Shown: in pieces, positions 19,750 to 30,283 of the stretch
Position numbering within the stretch: position 1 is the stretch's first letter
How the letters are laid out: each line of letters opens with the position of its first letter
From: Micrasema longulum
Lineage: Eukaryota; Arthropoda; Insecta; Trichoptera; Brachycentridae
Direction: 5' to 3'
Assembly: GCA_022494885.1 (NCBI GenBank)
Contig: JAGVSM010001714.1
Location: 123,009-187,008 of the forward strand
DNA length: 64,000 bases
The notes under the pieces: model-generated
Told to the model about the DNA's origin: nothing
Seen by the model: only the letters and a program-made list of their open reading frames with translations
The model's database searches: none
Position numbers and translations under genes: made by a program

Positions 19750-20528
19750 AGTTTTAGCAGAAGAGAAGATTTTTTCGTTTAAAAGCATATGTTTTTCTCT
19801 TAATTATCTTTCATAATTAAAGAGAGTCTAGGGCGTAATATTTTTATTTTCAATTGGCGTCTATATTCCATGAGCGTATGGTATTACATACTCGTATAGT
19901 ACGGACGAGTACATCGGAGTATTAATATTAGAAGGATGTTTCTTGGGTATTACACCGTGAGAAGAACCAGCTGCCGCCATATATTATGCAGATCCCGTGA
20001 TCGCTTGTTTCCCGACCGCATGATCGCCACTTATTCGTTATTGTTGCCTTGCCAGTCCAAGAAAAAATGACAAGAAAATTGTTGGAATTATTTAGAGAGG
20101 ATTGTGGAACACTGCACACGTGTTCCGGTGTACACGGTGCCAGTAAGATTCCCCTCCCTCCCCTAATAAGGATTCCCTTTCCCGCAAAGCTACTGTTTGT
20201 TGGCGGCCATTATCGGTAATTTCAGTGTTACCGACTTTTGTTTTACGACACACTTTCCGGGCAGACGATTATCCATAAAATAAGCGAATCAAATATTCAA
20301 AACTTAAGTGCTTTTGAAATGATACATGTGGTGTATTTTTTAAAACATATTCTTCGAGAATTAACTTCTAAAATATGTACCTAAAATGAGTTTCTTATTT
20401 CAACTAAGCATAGTAAATATATTATTCATAAACTTATATTACTCTTGCCAAGAATATCAAACTATCGTAATATTTTCATTTACTTTTCATATTCGTATTT
20501 TTATAAACACGATACAGCTCTGGTAAAA
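19750..20528. other. Unassigned stretch, partly G+C-richer
   Basis: Positions 19860-20230 are less A+T-rich than the surroundings and match nothing else in the window. It could be single-copy host sequence. No coding or splice pattern is convincing. Confidence 0.35.
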
Positions 20529-20534
20529 ATACGT

Positions 20535-20735
20535 AAAATAATATTTATTTATTTGACACTTTATATACATATACAATATATATACATATAAGGGCGGGCA
20601 TATTGCTTTAAGGCAATTTCTTCCTACCTACCCAAACCGTTCAGTTTGAGAAAATTATAAATACATGGACATATTGAATCTTGCAATTTAATACAAAAAT
20701 TAAAAGCAAAGATTAACAAAAATAAATATATTTAA
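20535..20735 (-). repeat. Dispersed repeat F, copy 1 (retroelement 3' end)
   Basis: TAAGGGCGGGCATATTGC, AAGGCAATTTCTTCCTACCT and ACCCAAACCGTTCA are shared with 33055-33200. A TTTATTTATTTG run at the low-coordinate side suggests the A-rich 3' tail of a minus-strand retroelement. Confidence 0.6.
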
Positions 20736-20894
20736 AAAAATAACACTTTACTATGAAGAGAGGAGAAGGATGGGAAGGAAAGAAGAGGATAAAGGAACAA
20801 TTTAAATATTAAGATTGTGACATTTCAATTTTGACTAAATGTAAATAAAGAAGGGGCAAAACGGGGGAAAATCTTCGAATCTAAATGAGTCATT

Positions 20895-20995
20895 TTTGAT
20901 GAGGGGGTACGTGGTTTCGTGGGTAGTGTCGCGGAATCTGGATCAGGAGGTCCAAGGTTTGAACTTTACTCTTCCACAACTTTATTATCTCCAGC
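20895..20995 (+). repeat. SINE-4 tRNA-like copy
   Basis: GTGGTTTCGTGGGTAGTGTC, then GCGGAATCTGGATCAGGAGG and a decayed B box (AGGTTTGAACTTT) match 62388-62480 and the minus copies at 12995 and 43045. Confidence 0.55.
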
Positions 20996-21164
20996 AATTA
21001 TTTACGACCAAAAGAAAACGGCTCCGAAGTTAAAAATTTGGGTGAACTATACGATAGCAAATATTTATTAAAAAAAACACAATTTTGTAATCAGAATACA
21101 TTTCGAAATTCTTATATTTTCACGGCCCTTTAGATACTGATGTTACTCGTATTTCTCTGGATCA

Positions 21165-21362
21165 TCATGCCGGTTTTTCATCTTTTTTGGTGACGCGTGA
21201 CGTTTCGTTGCAGCGGTCACCATCTCCCTGGAGTATAGATGCTGCAATGCTTTTCAAAACGTCGTCGCCGTCGGCGTCGGTAAGAAGAACGAACTGCACA
21301 AGGCATGGTAAAAAAATGACTAGATAACTGAAAATGGGAAACAAGTCCGTGACTAATGTCAT
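21165..21362 (-). CDS. Weak candidate exon with a signal-like N-terminus
   Basis: A 65-codon minus-strand frame begins with a hydrophobic stretch (about residues 10-28, ending VQFVLL). It continues with a charged segment DADGDDVLKSIAASILQGDG and DRCNETSRVTKKDEKPA before a stop. The base composition of the second half is clearly richer in G+C than its neighbourhood, and acceptor-like CAG sites lie inside it. I recognise no family, and another frame is also open there. It could be chance; it is listed because it is the only host-like frame in the window. Confidence 0.2.
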   Translation of the reverse strand: MTLVTDLFPIFSYLVIFLPCLVQFVLLTDADGDDVLKSIAASILQGDGDRCNETSRVTKKDEKPA

Positions 21363-21364
21363 GA

Positions 21365-21700
21365 TAATAAAGAAATATCACATACTACGAATACCGATAA
21401 AAACATATGAGATGCTCTCATATATAAATGTAAAAAATAAATTTAATAAAAATACGTTGGAAGAAAAACGTTTGTTTGGCCTTGGTTGTTGTTACTTCAA
21501 GATTTGTGATAATGTTCTAAACAAATTCAATGGTCAGGAACAAACAAACATGAATCATGACGTATTAGGGGCGTGGCCAATGAAATGACTGTTTTTGCAC
21601 GAATTCAAAATTACAAATTAAAAAATATCTAGGTACTAAGCAACAAAAAAAATTTTACTCGACGGTATTTCATAGACCTTTATTACTATGAAAATGTAAA
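21365..21700. repeat. Dispersed repeat I, copy 2
   Basis: Collinear with 4385-4790 (see there). The open frame at 21334-21588 is not conserved in copy 1. Confidence 0.55.
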
Positions 21701-21919
21701 AAAAAAGTGATATCTCCATCTATCTTCAAGATGCCGCAAACCTCTAATAATTTATCTTTTTTAATCATAGATGAAAGCAGGATTGAAAAAGTAAAATGTA
21801 AATTAATTGTATTATTATGAAATATTTTTTATATAATTTTAATCCAGTTAAAAAACAAAATATAGGAAGGCCAAATTTATCGTATAACACAACACAGAAA
21901 TAACTATATATATATATCA

Positions 21920-22600
21920 TTATCATCATTCCTTTCCGCACCCAGTAGTGCATGGAGCGGTGCTTTAATAAACAAAATGCAGAGTATTTTGATCAACTGT
22001 TACATGAAGATAAGATTATCAGTTCTACGCTTCAGGAACCCATCCTGAAACAATAGGATATTATTAAGAATAATAATTCTTCCAAAATTCAGGACAAATT
22101 TACTTTTGTTGATGCCTGTGGGGAGGATTATTGGTCTGTTGGAACAGTCTACCGAAAGAGCTGGATCGTTTACATGCTGGGATTACCAATTTCAGACTCT
22201 TGCTCTCTATGTATCATAATTTGTATTAGTGACTTATTCGTCTTTGTTTACTTTTGTTTATACGGACCTTAATAATATATTGTGCTTTTTTATAATGTTT
22301 TTGTAGATACCTTATAACATACAAATAATTTATGTACATTGTAATTGGCAGAAGTGCCGTATTGTACATTTAAATAAATAAATATAATATTTCAGTTTAA
22401 ACTGAAACTGAAATAAATATTTCACACGGTGCCAGGAATCAAATCAACGACTCCAATAATGGTAGGCGATTGCGACAACCACTACACAACGAGGAAGACT
22501 TTTTATTTCTACACTCGATTGCCTATTTAGGATTTTAATCTGAGCACAGCCATGGAGTCGAAAGCTTACGTAGAGGGCTCTGGTTATATTTCATAAACAT
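21920..22600 (-). repeat. SINE-1 (headed form), interrupted by a retroelement tail
   Basis: The 3' tail lies at 21925-22060 (ATCATCATTCCTTTCCGCAC, GTTACATGAAGATAAGATTA, CTACGCTTCAGG). The tRNA-like body resumes at 22420-22490 (GGTGCCAGGAATC, AGGCGATTGCGACAACCACT, ACACAACGAGG), followed by the head module (ACACTCGATTGCC and beyond). Between them is the segment described at 22061-22400. Confidence 0.65.
22061..22400 (+). mobile_element. Retroelement 3' end inserted in SINE-1
   Basis: Contains about 70 open codons (about 22075-22272, unrecognised peptide with VDACGEDYWSVGTVYRKSW). It then has a non-coding stretch ending in TTGGCAGAAGTGCCGTA (a GGCA/TGCC hairpin) and TTTAAATAAATAAATA. The hairpin-plus-AAATA tail resembles jockey/L2-like LINE 3' ends. 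The frame is not a known domain to me. Confidence 0.5.
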
Positions 22601-22604
22601 AACT

Positions 22605-23090
22605 GTATTTTTCAATTGCTTGGACCCAGAAACACAAACCTTAAAAATAAGAACGTTCAGGAAAGAAAATAAAATCATTTTTACCGTAAAGAAATTTAAT
22701 TAAATCTTTTATATGTCCTTATGGCGATGCGGTCTCAACATTTCTAGCCACTGTTTAAAAAATAATTGGATCCACCCTGAAGTGGCTTGTAGAAGGGTAT
22801 TGTTGGAGCTTTTTAGGCGTAGTCACAGGCTTAGGGCAGTAGTGAAGCAGCGAAGGACTTTACCCGTCCAGTAAATTTGTTAACATTTCGGAGGCACTAC
22901 ATTGTATACTAAATTCAGTTTGTGATCAAATAATTTCAAAAATTAAACATACTATACAAGCCCGTGATGCCCAGATTTTGAAGAGAATCTCCATCTCAGT
23001 TGAAAAATATTACAGTAGTACGATTATTATGATGGAAATACCCCATTGATAATGCCAACAATATTCTTTGAAGCTCATTACTCTATTAAT
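22605..23090. other. Unassigned stretch
   Basis: Positions 22780-22880 are somewhat richer in G+C, but I found no motif or repeat match. Confidence 0.3.
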
Positions 23091-23094
23091 TTAC

Positions 23095-23180
23095 TACCGC
23101 TTTGTATACCTATCTACCCCGAATGAATGAATTCAGTGCGGGAAAGCCCACACGTTTATGAATGAAGTGATTTACAAATC
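23095..23180. repeat. Short dispersed repeat shared with 27470-27530
   Basis: CCCCGAATGAATGAATT, then GTGGGAAA/GCGGGAAA and ATGAATGAAGTGATTTACAA occur in both. The class is unknown. Confidence 0.55.
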
Positions 23181-23198
23181 CCTTAAATTATTTCCATT

Positions 23199-23420
23199 AC
23201 GGAATCAAATTACTATAACTAATTCAACATTACTGCATTATTCAAAAACCTTTAAAAGTAGATAAATAATTATTAATACATAAAAAAGTTTAATACCTTA
23301 TCATATAATACGGAATCAAATTACTATAACTAATTCAACATTACTGCATTATTCAAAAACCTTTAAAAGTAGATAAATAATTATTAATACATAAAAAAGT
23401 TTAATACCTTATCATATAAT
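23199..23420. repeat. Perfect 111-bp tandem duplication
   Basis: The unit 23199-23309 is repeated without a difference that I can see at 23310-23420. The unit is A+T-rich non-coding sequence beginning ACGGAATCAAATTAC. Confidence 0.95.
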
Positions 23421-23685
23421 AATAGGTTGTTGTTATTTTCAATACTATTTGTATTTAATTAATAAAAAAAATATCCAATCAAAGAATACATGCACAGAAA
23501 ATGACATGGATGACTAAAATAGGAGAATTTTTTAATTTTCATGTTTTGTTGAATTTCAATTTGTATCAATCTGTGTGCATAATTAATAGAAAATAGTTAA
23601 ATACTTAGTAAAATAATCGTGCTTAATGCGTCAGTACAATTTTCTAGATATGCAAACAACAAAAATATTATTTAAAAAAAAACAT

Positions 23686-23937
23686 CATGATCATTCCCAT
23701 TCATGTGCATAAGGCAATGCATTGGTACACCAATCGCAGCGTATCTTGTTTTTTTTTTTGTTACATGAAGGTAAGGTAATCAGTCTTACGCTTCAGGTAC
23801 CAGTCTTTTGACTTTGAAATATTCTAGTGTAAAAACACTATTTTATATAATATTTCATATCAACCATGTCGGGAATCGATCCCGAGACCTCTTGATTGGT
23901 AGGCAAACGCGCTGACCATTGCACCACGAGGCCGACT
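23686..23937 (-). repeat. SINE-1 (headless form), nearly complete
   Basis: Minus orientation: tail GATCATTCCCATTCATGTGC, GCATTGGTACACCAATCGCA, GTTACATGAAGGTAAGGTAA, then the tRNA-like body with B box (GGGAATCGATCCCGAGACCT) and A box (CCATTGCACCACGAGG). It ends at the tRNA start, with no extra head. Confidence 0.85.
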
Positions 23938-23995
23938 TGAATCTAGATCATTGTAATCTTGTGGAGGCTTAATAGGAATCAAAATATTTACTGTT

Positions 23996-24130
23996 TTAAA
24001 TTTGTTGCAACAGAGAGGGAAAACATTTTTGAAATTGTAATATGGAAGTCTAGGCATTTACAGGTCCAATGATAATAATGGCTGGTTTAAGTTGCCACTT
24101 TATACACTGTGAAACATTCACCATTCTGCT
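23996..24130 (+). repeat. Repeat A copy
   Basis: GCAACAGAGAGGGAAAACAT, ATATGGAAGTCTAGGCATTT, ATGGCTGGTTTAAG, then ACATTCACCATTCTGC. The CAGGGCTTATGACCTG block is altered. Confidence 0.75.
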
Positions 24131-24334
24131 TATTTTTTTCTTGTGTTTACTTTTTTATTGTTAAGACTTGCCGATAGGACAGTCGTATTTTAAAACCGGT
24201 AGGCGTATTAAATTTATTTCATTTAAATTATTTATTGACAATTCTTGATGGAATTCCATTGTAATGATGTCTAAATCTAAATGTACCTATACTTAAGATA
24301 ATATTTAGTTTTATATAAATTATCCATACACTGG

Positions 24335-24475
24335 AAAATATTCACCCGTCTGAAGATGCCCATTAGAGGGTGAAAGCGCTAATTGGTCAAAATAAATAAG
24401 TGGAAGTGTACCAAGTATTTTTTAAATTAATAACTTATATGTAAATATAAGTTATTACATCGTATTCAATTTAGT
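24335..24475 (+). repeat. Penelope-like terminal fragment
   Basis: GTCTGAAGATGCCCATTAGA, then GGGTGAAAGCGC, then AATTGGTCAAAATAAATAAG, is the type of sequence found at the ends of Penelope-like elements. CTGAAGA (24350-24356) and GAAA (24372-24375) are spaced like the core boxes of a hammerhead ribozyme, with GCCC/GGGT able to form the stem between. No GIY-YIG or RT coding is seen nearby. Confidence 0.45.
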
Positions 24476-24726
24476 TTAGTTATTTTACTCTAAATACCAA
24501 ATAATACGTAGTTGAATGATTAAATACGGAAAATCTCAAAGTTAGAGCTTTAGTTTTAGAGCCGAAACACGTTGTTTATTGTAGAAAGTATTAAAATAAA
24601 AGTAAAATTATAGAATCAAGAAAAGTCCAAAAACCGCGAACGAGCATCAAACAGAAGGCGACTAAACTACTCATAAATTAGTAGTTTTACGTTTTGACCC
24701 ATTAGTTTCTTTGTAGACGTCGCTTA

Positions 24727-24906
24727 AAATGAAATATTTATTTAAAAGGGTGTATTCAAATCGGAATATTTCATAGCCCCTGGACCTGAAGCGTCAGACT
24801 GATCATCTTATCTTGATAAAACAAAAAATGATCAAGATACGCTGTAATTGGTGTACCAATACAGTACCCTATGCACCATAAGGTGCGGAAAGGGAATGAT
24901 GATGAG
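24727..24906 (+). repeat. SINE-1 tail
   Basis: GAAATATTTATTTAAAAGGG, AATATTTCATAGCCCCTGGA, GATCAAGATACGCTG, GTGCGGAAAGGGAATGATGA. The tRNA-like part is missing. Confidence 0.8.
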
Positions 24907-24909
24907 ATC

Positions 24910-25365
24910 CAAGATGGAAGCTCCAGTATATTACAAAATGTTCTTTAAATAAGTGTTTATTATTTGAATACATAGCATTATTTAAAAAAAAACAAATATT
25001 CGTTTTATCATGTACTCAACAACATACCTCATTCATAATTAAGACCACCATATGGAAATAATATATGTGGGTGCAATAAATGTGGATTGATTTGAAAATC
25101 AATATTTAAGTATAAACTGAATTGCCGGTTATAAATAATTTATTTCCATAAATGAAAAGTGGTCGCTTACAGAAGAAAAGATTTCAATATTGATTGAGAT
25201 CGAAAACCAACTTAACGCCGAACCCTTAATCAGTACTGAACTAGGTAAAACGGTGAACGAAAAACACACCACTAGGCGAATAAAAAAGTTTCAGCTAAAA
25301 AAGAAACATTTCGCACCTCGTTCAGCATAGGGTACGACACTAGGGAACAAATACGTACAGATTCG
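24910..25365. other. A+T-rich stretch, nothing recognised
   Basis: No match or motif. Confidence 0.35.
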
Positions 25366-25366
25366 T

Positions 25367-25690
25367 TCGATCATCTCTTACGTGAAAGTAAAGTGATCAG
25401 TCTTACCCTTTAGGTGCCTGTCCAAGAACAATGAAATATTGAATTTTAAAAAAATCTTCGTAATCAATATTTCATGAACACCCTGCCAGGAATCAAACCT
25501 AAGACCTCAAGAACCAAAGCTGAACGCGTCAATCACTACACAACGTGACGCATTTTTCTCTACTCGATTTTCTTACTCAGGATTTTTACCAGAGTCGAAA
25601 ACACTCTGGGTTTTGGCTCTATTCCACTTAAATAACTAAATTCTTCATCGGCTTGAACGCAGAGTCCAAACTGTCTATTTGTTTAACTTA
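25367..25690 (-). repeat. SINE-1 (headed form), near full length
   Basis: From the low side: tail (ATCATCTCTTACGTGAAAGT, GATCAGTCTTACCCTTTAGG), tRNA-like body (CCCTGCCAGGAATCAAACCT, CAATCACTACACAACGTG), then the head module (ACTCGATTTTCTTACTCAGG, CTGGGTTTTGGCTCTATTCC, ATTCTTCATCGGCTTGAACG). It shows the head lies upstream of the tRNA-like part. Confidence 0.75.
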
Positions 25691-25694
25691 AACT

Positions 25695-26125
25695 AAAACT
25701 AAAAGTATGCATTTTAAGGGGCTTATTTCTAAAAACAATATCTTCCAGCTAACCAGAAAACAGACTGGTTAAAAGAGGAATTACTTAAAATTCGTACTAA
25801 TTTTTTTTATATTCCGACATATTTATTTTAAAATTGGAGCGGTTTTTTATTGGGCAGATATAGCTTTCACATCATATAAACTTATTAATAAAAACACGCA
25901 TACATGATTAGAGTTGCGGAATCAGGAAATGAATTTAGAGACAGGAACAGGATTCTGGAAAGAAATGGCATAATAAAAAAACTAATAAATTATTTCAAGA
26001 AATGTGTTTTTTTATTATTAAAGTAAGTGCTGTATCTTACAATTAAAAGTAGGTAGATAAAAAAAATGTCTTACCGAAGAGGAGCAAAAAATCTTTTTAT
26101 TTTCAAAAAGTTCATTATTTTTTCA
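25695..26125. other. A+T-rich stretch, nothing recognised
   Basis: No motif or repeat match. Confidence 0.35.
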
Positions 26126-26127
26126 GG

Positions 26128-27070
26128 TTCGCTCCCTAGTTGAGGTATATGGTGTCCACAAAGATCCTCCAAGAATCTCTGTCGGCTGCCAGCTCCTGTG
26201 CATTCTCCGAAGTGAGATTCGCGTCCTCTAGCTCTGACACAAACTGCCGACGAACAGTCAGCAGTGAACGTCCAGGACGTCGAGAACCTGATGCCTTGTA
26301 AAGTAGGCAAGTGTGATTAAGGCTCTCAGGAGGCATCCGCAGCACATGGCTAAGCTAACTGTCTCGCCTCCGCTTGATGAAAGTTGTCACCGGAGTTTGC
26401 TGCGTCCATTCTCTCATTCCTTACAAAGTCAAACCAAAGCACACCCAAGATTCTTCTGTGACACCTATTCTTAAAACTCTCAACTCAATTTTTTTATCTG
26501 TTTTGGGCCCTAGTGAGGTGCTACGATTCGCATCCGTAGAGGGAATAGGTGTTATGCAGGCGTTATATAGGTGGCATTTGGTTTTCACTAAGTAAATATC
26601 TGATCCCCAAGCAGCCTTCATATTGTTGAATGAGGAGTCTGATATTCCTAGCCGCACTCCCATTTCTTTTTAAAAGCTGCCAATTTCTGAAACATATACT
26701 CCCAGGCATTTAAAACTCTCGACCCTTTCTTAGTTCGACAGATTCAGGGGCTTTTGGGCATCACAGCATGAAGTACATAGATTTTTGAACCTATGCATGC
26801 GTGTATGATTTTTAAACCCATGCATGCGTGCATGATCTATTTAGGCTATCTACAGTGGCCTAAAGACTCCTGACGAAACCGTCAATTATAACCGCATCAA
26901 CGGCATACTTTACGTCGTAGAGTTTTCGGGAGGAGGAGATGGATATTCCTCAATCTCGTGGAATTGACTTCCTGAAGTCTATGGGGATTATAAAAAGGAA
27001 CGGCACAAGGACGTAACCTTGACGAACTCCGGTGGTGACCTCAAAACAATCTATGACAATATCGTCTATT
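26128..27070 (-). pseudogene. LINE (RTE-like) reverse transcriptase relic
   Basis: On the minus strand, from about 27070 down: EVTTGVRQGYVLVPFLFI and IDFRKSI (RT block GVRQGC.L.P.LF...ID), a decayed KYAVDAVIIDGF where the family has the YADD/FADD box, then YGCES, LGVLWFDFVRNE. The C-terminal peptides follow in two frames: LRMPPESLNHTCLLYKASGS, RRPGRSLLTVRRQF and AADRDSWRIFV (26345-26140). The order fits an RTE-like ORF2 from RT block 4 to the C-terminus. The catalytic YADD appears lost, and there are several stops and frameshifts. The composition is more G+C-rich than the flanks. Confidence 0.75.
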
Positions 27071-27135
27071 CTGATTTGGCATTCGCTATTTCAAATAGTA
27101 CCTAAATCTTAAAATAGAAACAATATATATTAATT

Positions 27136-27235
27136 TATTACAACGGAGATTAAGGAAATTTTATAGAAGTTAAATATAAAACATTTAGGCATTCACAGAG
27201 CTCGTCAATAGCTGGTTTTAAGTGGTAACTCAAGA
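27136..27235 (+). repeat. Repeat A, diverged copy
   Basis: TTACAACGGAGATTAAGGAA, then TTTAGGCATTCACAG, CTGGTTTTAAGTGG. Only the central core remains. Confidence 0.55.
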
Positions 27236-27469
27236 AACGTATATTTTCTTTTATAAAATACTCATCTTCATTTCATATCTGTTATATTATAATAATATCA
27301 ATGACTTCCAGGGGGGGAATCCAGATCTAGTCTACCAAAATTTGGATAGATAAAAAACATTCTTAAAAAAATATGTCATCGAAAATACCTTTCAAAATTA
27401 TTCAGAAATACCTATAAAAACATTACATATTCTAAGAAATGTGTAAACTTTCAAATTCTTACTACCACC

Positions 27470-27532
27470 CGAATGAATGAATTTGCTGTGGGAAAATCCC
27501 TACGTATGAATGAAGTGATTTACAAATGGCTA
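27470..27532. repeat. Short dispersed repeat shared with 23095-23180
   Basis: See 23095-23180. The copies differ at a few positions only. Confidence 0.55.
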
Positions 27533-27799
27533 AATGATATTCATTAGGGCACTGTTATTAAAGTCATTTTAAACAGTATATTTGTAAAAGCTTAATGATC
27601 AATCACTTAAAGTAATTTTGTAACATGTTTTGAATAGTTTTAACATTTTAATTACATGTACTTTTTTAAATTGCCGACTCTCGCAGCGTTATGGCTAAGA
27701 CTAATGATTTATCCCCAGGGGTTTTGAGTTCGATTATCGGAGAAATTACATTAAAAAATAAATATACACATTAAAAAAATAAATATATTAATTCATACA

Positions 27800-27895
27800 T
27801 ATTACAAAAAAATAATAACACATCCCTTACTCTGAGGCTAAGAGCTCTGTGTTGAGTTAGGATACAATATATTGGAAATTGGAAGCATGCATATT
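27800..27895 (+). repeat. Repeat shared with the 3' UTR of the LINE at 59935
   Basis: ATATTACAAAAAAATAATAA, ATCCCTTACTCTGAG, GTTGAGTTAGGATACA and AAGCATGCATA match 60370-60445. Confidence 0.55.
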
Positions 27896-27944
27896 ATTAA
27901 AAATTACTAAAAATATGTTTTATTGCACAAACATACACTTTTTA

Positions 27945-28760
27945 TTTATTTGTTTTTTTTATTTATTTATTTAAAGAAAACAACAGCCATTACAACAAAA
28001 AATACAGTATATACAAATAAACCAAAATTTTAGGCCAATTATAGTTTTCTATATAGAAACTAAATAGAATGTAAAATTTTTTTTTAAAAAAAGCGTACCT
28101 GTATTAAGCCACTCCGTATCATATCACTTGCAAAAAATAAAAAAATTAATAATAACTAAAAGTACAAAATTTAATTTATTATTATAATTTTTAAATAATT
28201 TAAAAAAAAAATCATTTTACGGATCCCCACGGAGTAGCTTCAGATCAGCTTTTCCTCTTAGACATAAATACAAATGTACAAGTATATAACAAATTACAAA
28301 TGTTAAATAGATAGTACTGATTAAGTTAAATGATTATTATCTGCAATTATAGCCTTGGCATTTTTCTTATAGTTAATTAAAGTTAGAAAATATATATCAA
28401 TTTCAAAAAAATGTTTGTTATAACTATTTAAGATTCTGGGAAAAGGTGCATTCTTGTTGTTATTTGTGCTTGATCTTCCAACATGAAACAATTGCTGCAG
28501 CCGAGTTGTGCGCTGAGGGATACGAATTTTAATTTTCTCAAGAAGTTGGGGACAATCTAATTTGTTATTTACTATTTTGTAAAGGAAGACGGTATCAGAT
28601 ATAGTTCTTCTGGATTGTAAGGTTTCAATATTGTGATTTTAACAAACATCTGTACAACACGCTTAATAGTATATAAATCTATGCAATCTCTCGCGGAGTC
28701 TCCTGCAATGGTCTCTTTCTAAGGAGAGACCATTGCAGGAGACTGTAATTACTAGGATTA
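27945..28760 (-). pseudogene. LINE relic, C-terminus and 3' UTR
   Basis: The low-coordinate TTTATTTATTTATTTAAAG is the A-rich tail seen from the opposite strand. At about 28640-28420 the minus strand reads TLQSRRTISDTVFLYKIVNN, KLDCPQLLEKIKIRIPQR, then RSSTNNNKNAPFPRILNSYN. This is the LQ.RR...D..FLYKI.N...D.P.LL..I...P.R....N..P..R end of a LINE ORF2. It is similar in layout to group 3 copies but a distinct subfamily. No RT core is preserved. Confidence 0.7.
28698..28743. repeat. Perfect 19-bp-arm hairpin
   Basis: GTCTCCTGCAATGGTCTCT at 28698-28716 is the exact complement of 28725-28743, with an 8-base loop. Confidence 0.85.
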
Positions 28761-28761
28761 A

Positions 28762-30280
28762 AAAAAATGTATAGGCCTAATGTCTAAGGACAACATTTTT
28801 CACTTCTTCTGAAAATAGCTGTTGTTTTGGAGAACTTAATATGTTTATCCAGGACATTCAACACTCTTGGAATAGAATTTGTCTTAAGCCTGGGTGTCCT
28901 GCACTATAATTTTTGGACTCTAACTATTAAAACTCATAAACCAATTTATTGCATGGATTTATACAAAAAAATTAAATACTTTATTCTCCTCTTCATATTA
29001 TGCTCGCGCATATTTATACTTTTCCGCGTTTTAAACTTAAACTTTAGCTTAAAAAAACTGCTTATTTTCAACAAACAAAATACAAATTTTAAAATATGTA
29101 TTCTGATTGTAAAACTATGTAGAGTTTTACCCATTTAATTAGCACCACAGAGAGAATTCATATTCGCGCCATAAAAAAAATCGTCTCTTGATTCCACATG
29201 ACAGCAAATAATATTTCTGTTCCTAGGCTATCAGGTTTTTAATGGGGTTGTTCTGTTAGTGCCTATTTCAATTTTGGTTGGAATTTTGTTAGTTTAGTTA
29301 TGTATTATGTTCGTTATTCTTGTACTTATATTTTTGTTGTCTATTGTTTGTGTCTATATTGTTATTAATGATGGTCTTATGTTTATTGCAAATTAATGTA
29401 TCTTGTTTTTGGCCGATGTTATAATGTTTTGGTAGAAGGCTTTAATAAAAGGAAGCCCTAATAGTGGGAAAAATTCAAATAATCTGAATCACCTTATTAT
29501 TTATTCTGCATCGACTTATTTTCTCAAAATTAAAATTATCACTTTAATCAAATTAAAAATTGAAAACAATGATTCGGATACAAATTTCCTAAAAATAATT
29601 GTATAATTACAATTCAAAATAAATAAAAAATGTTTATTCATTCATAATGTTAACATCAAATTAATATTGAAAAAAAAAACACATTAAAACGGAATATTTC
29701 GTTTAATTGATAATGTAAAACAGTATATTTATACTTGACTATTACATTACCGGCGATTTATTAGAGAATATGAAATATTTCTACCTTTTTTGATAATCTA
29801 AGCTCAAAATCTTACAGATGAAAATCTGATAAAACTTTATTATCATTAATCCGCAGGGGTTTCAATAACCAAATTTCAAAATGATGTAAATGAAAACATT
29901 TATATTCATCTGATTTCAATCAAAATATTTTAAAGTTTGTATCCAATTTAATGCTAGGTTAATTATTGTATTATGGAAGAATAATTCGGCTTTTATCTAG
30001 AAAATCAGTGTCGGCATCTGAAAATATCCAACACATTTAAAACAAATTAAAGATACACGACATTGTTTACATTTTTTATCCTTTGAATGTTTTTTGCTTC
30101 TACTTTATACCTCCATATTATTAACTGGTTAATGGATCGTATGATATAAAATTTACATTCAGATGCTGCAAACGTTTTATAAGCGTTATGGTGAATTAAT
30201 TATAACCAATCAATTAATCTAATCGAAGCCAGTACCCGTGATAGAGTGGCGTTTTAAGTGCAGGATAATTTTGTTGAAAC
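28762..30280. other. Long A+T-rich stretch without a recognised gene
   Basis: Positions 29240-29460 have the T/G-rich look of a LINE 3' UTR, but no coding part is attached. The open frame at 28827-29138 has no family motif and low-complexity composition. Positions 29480-30230 show nothing. Confidence 0.35.
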
Positions 30281-30283
30281 TCT

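Noticed and set aside
28827..29138. 103-codon open frame as a gene
   Set aside because: A+T-driven composition (Ile/Leu/Phe/Lys-rich), no motif, and overlapping open frame on the other strand.
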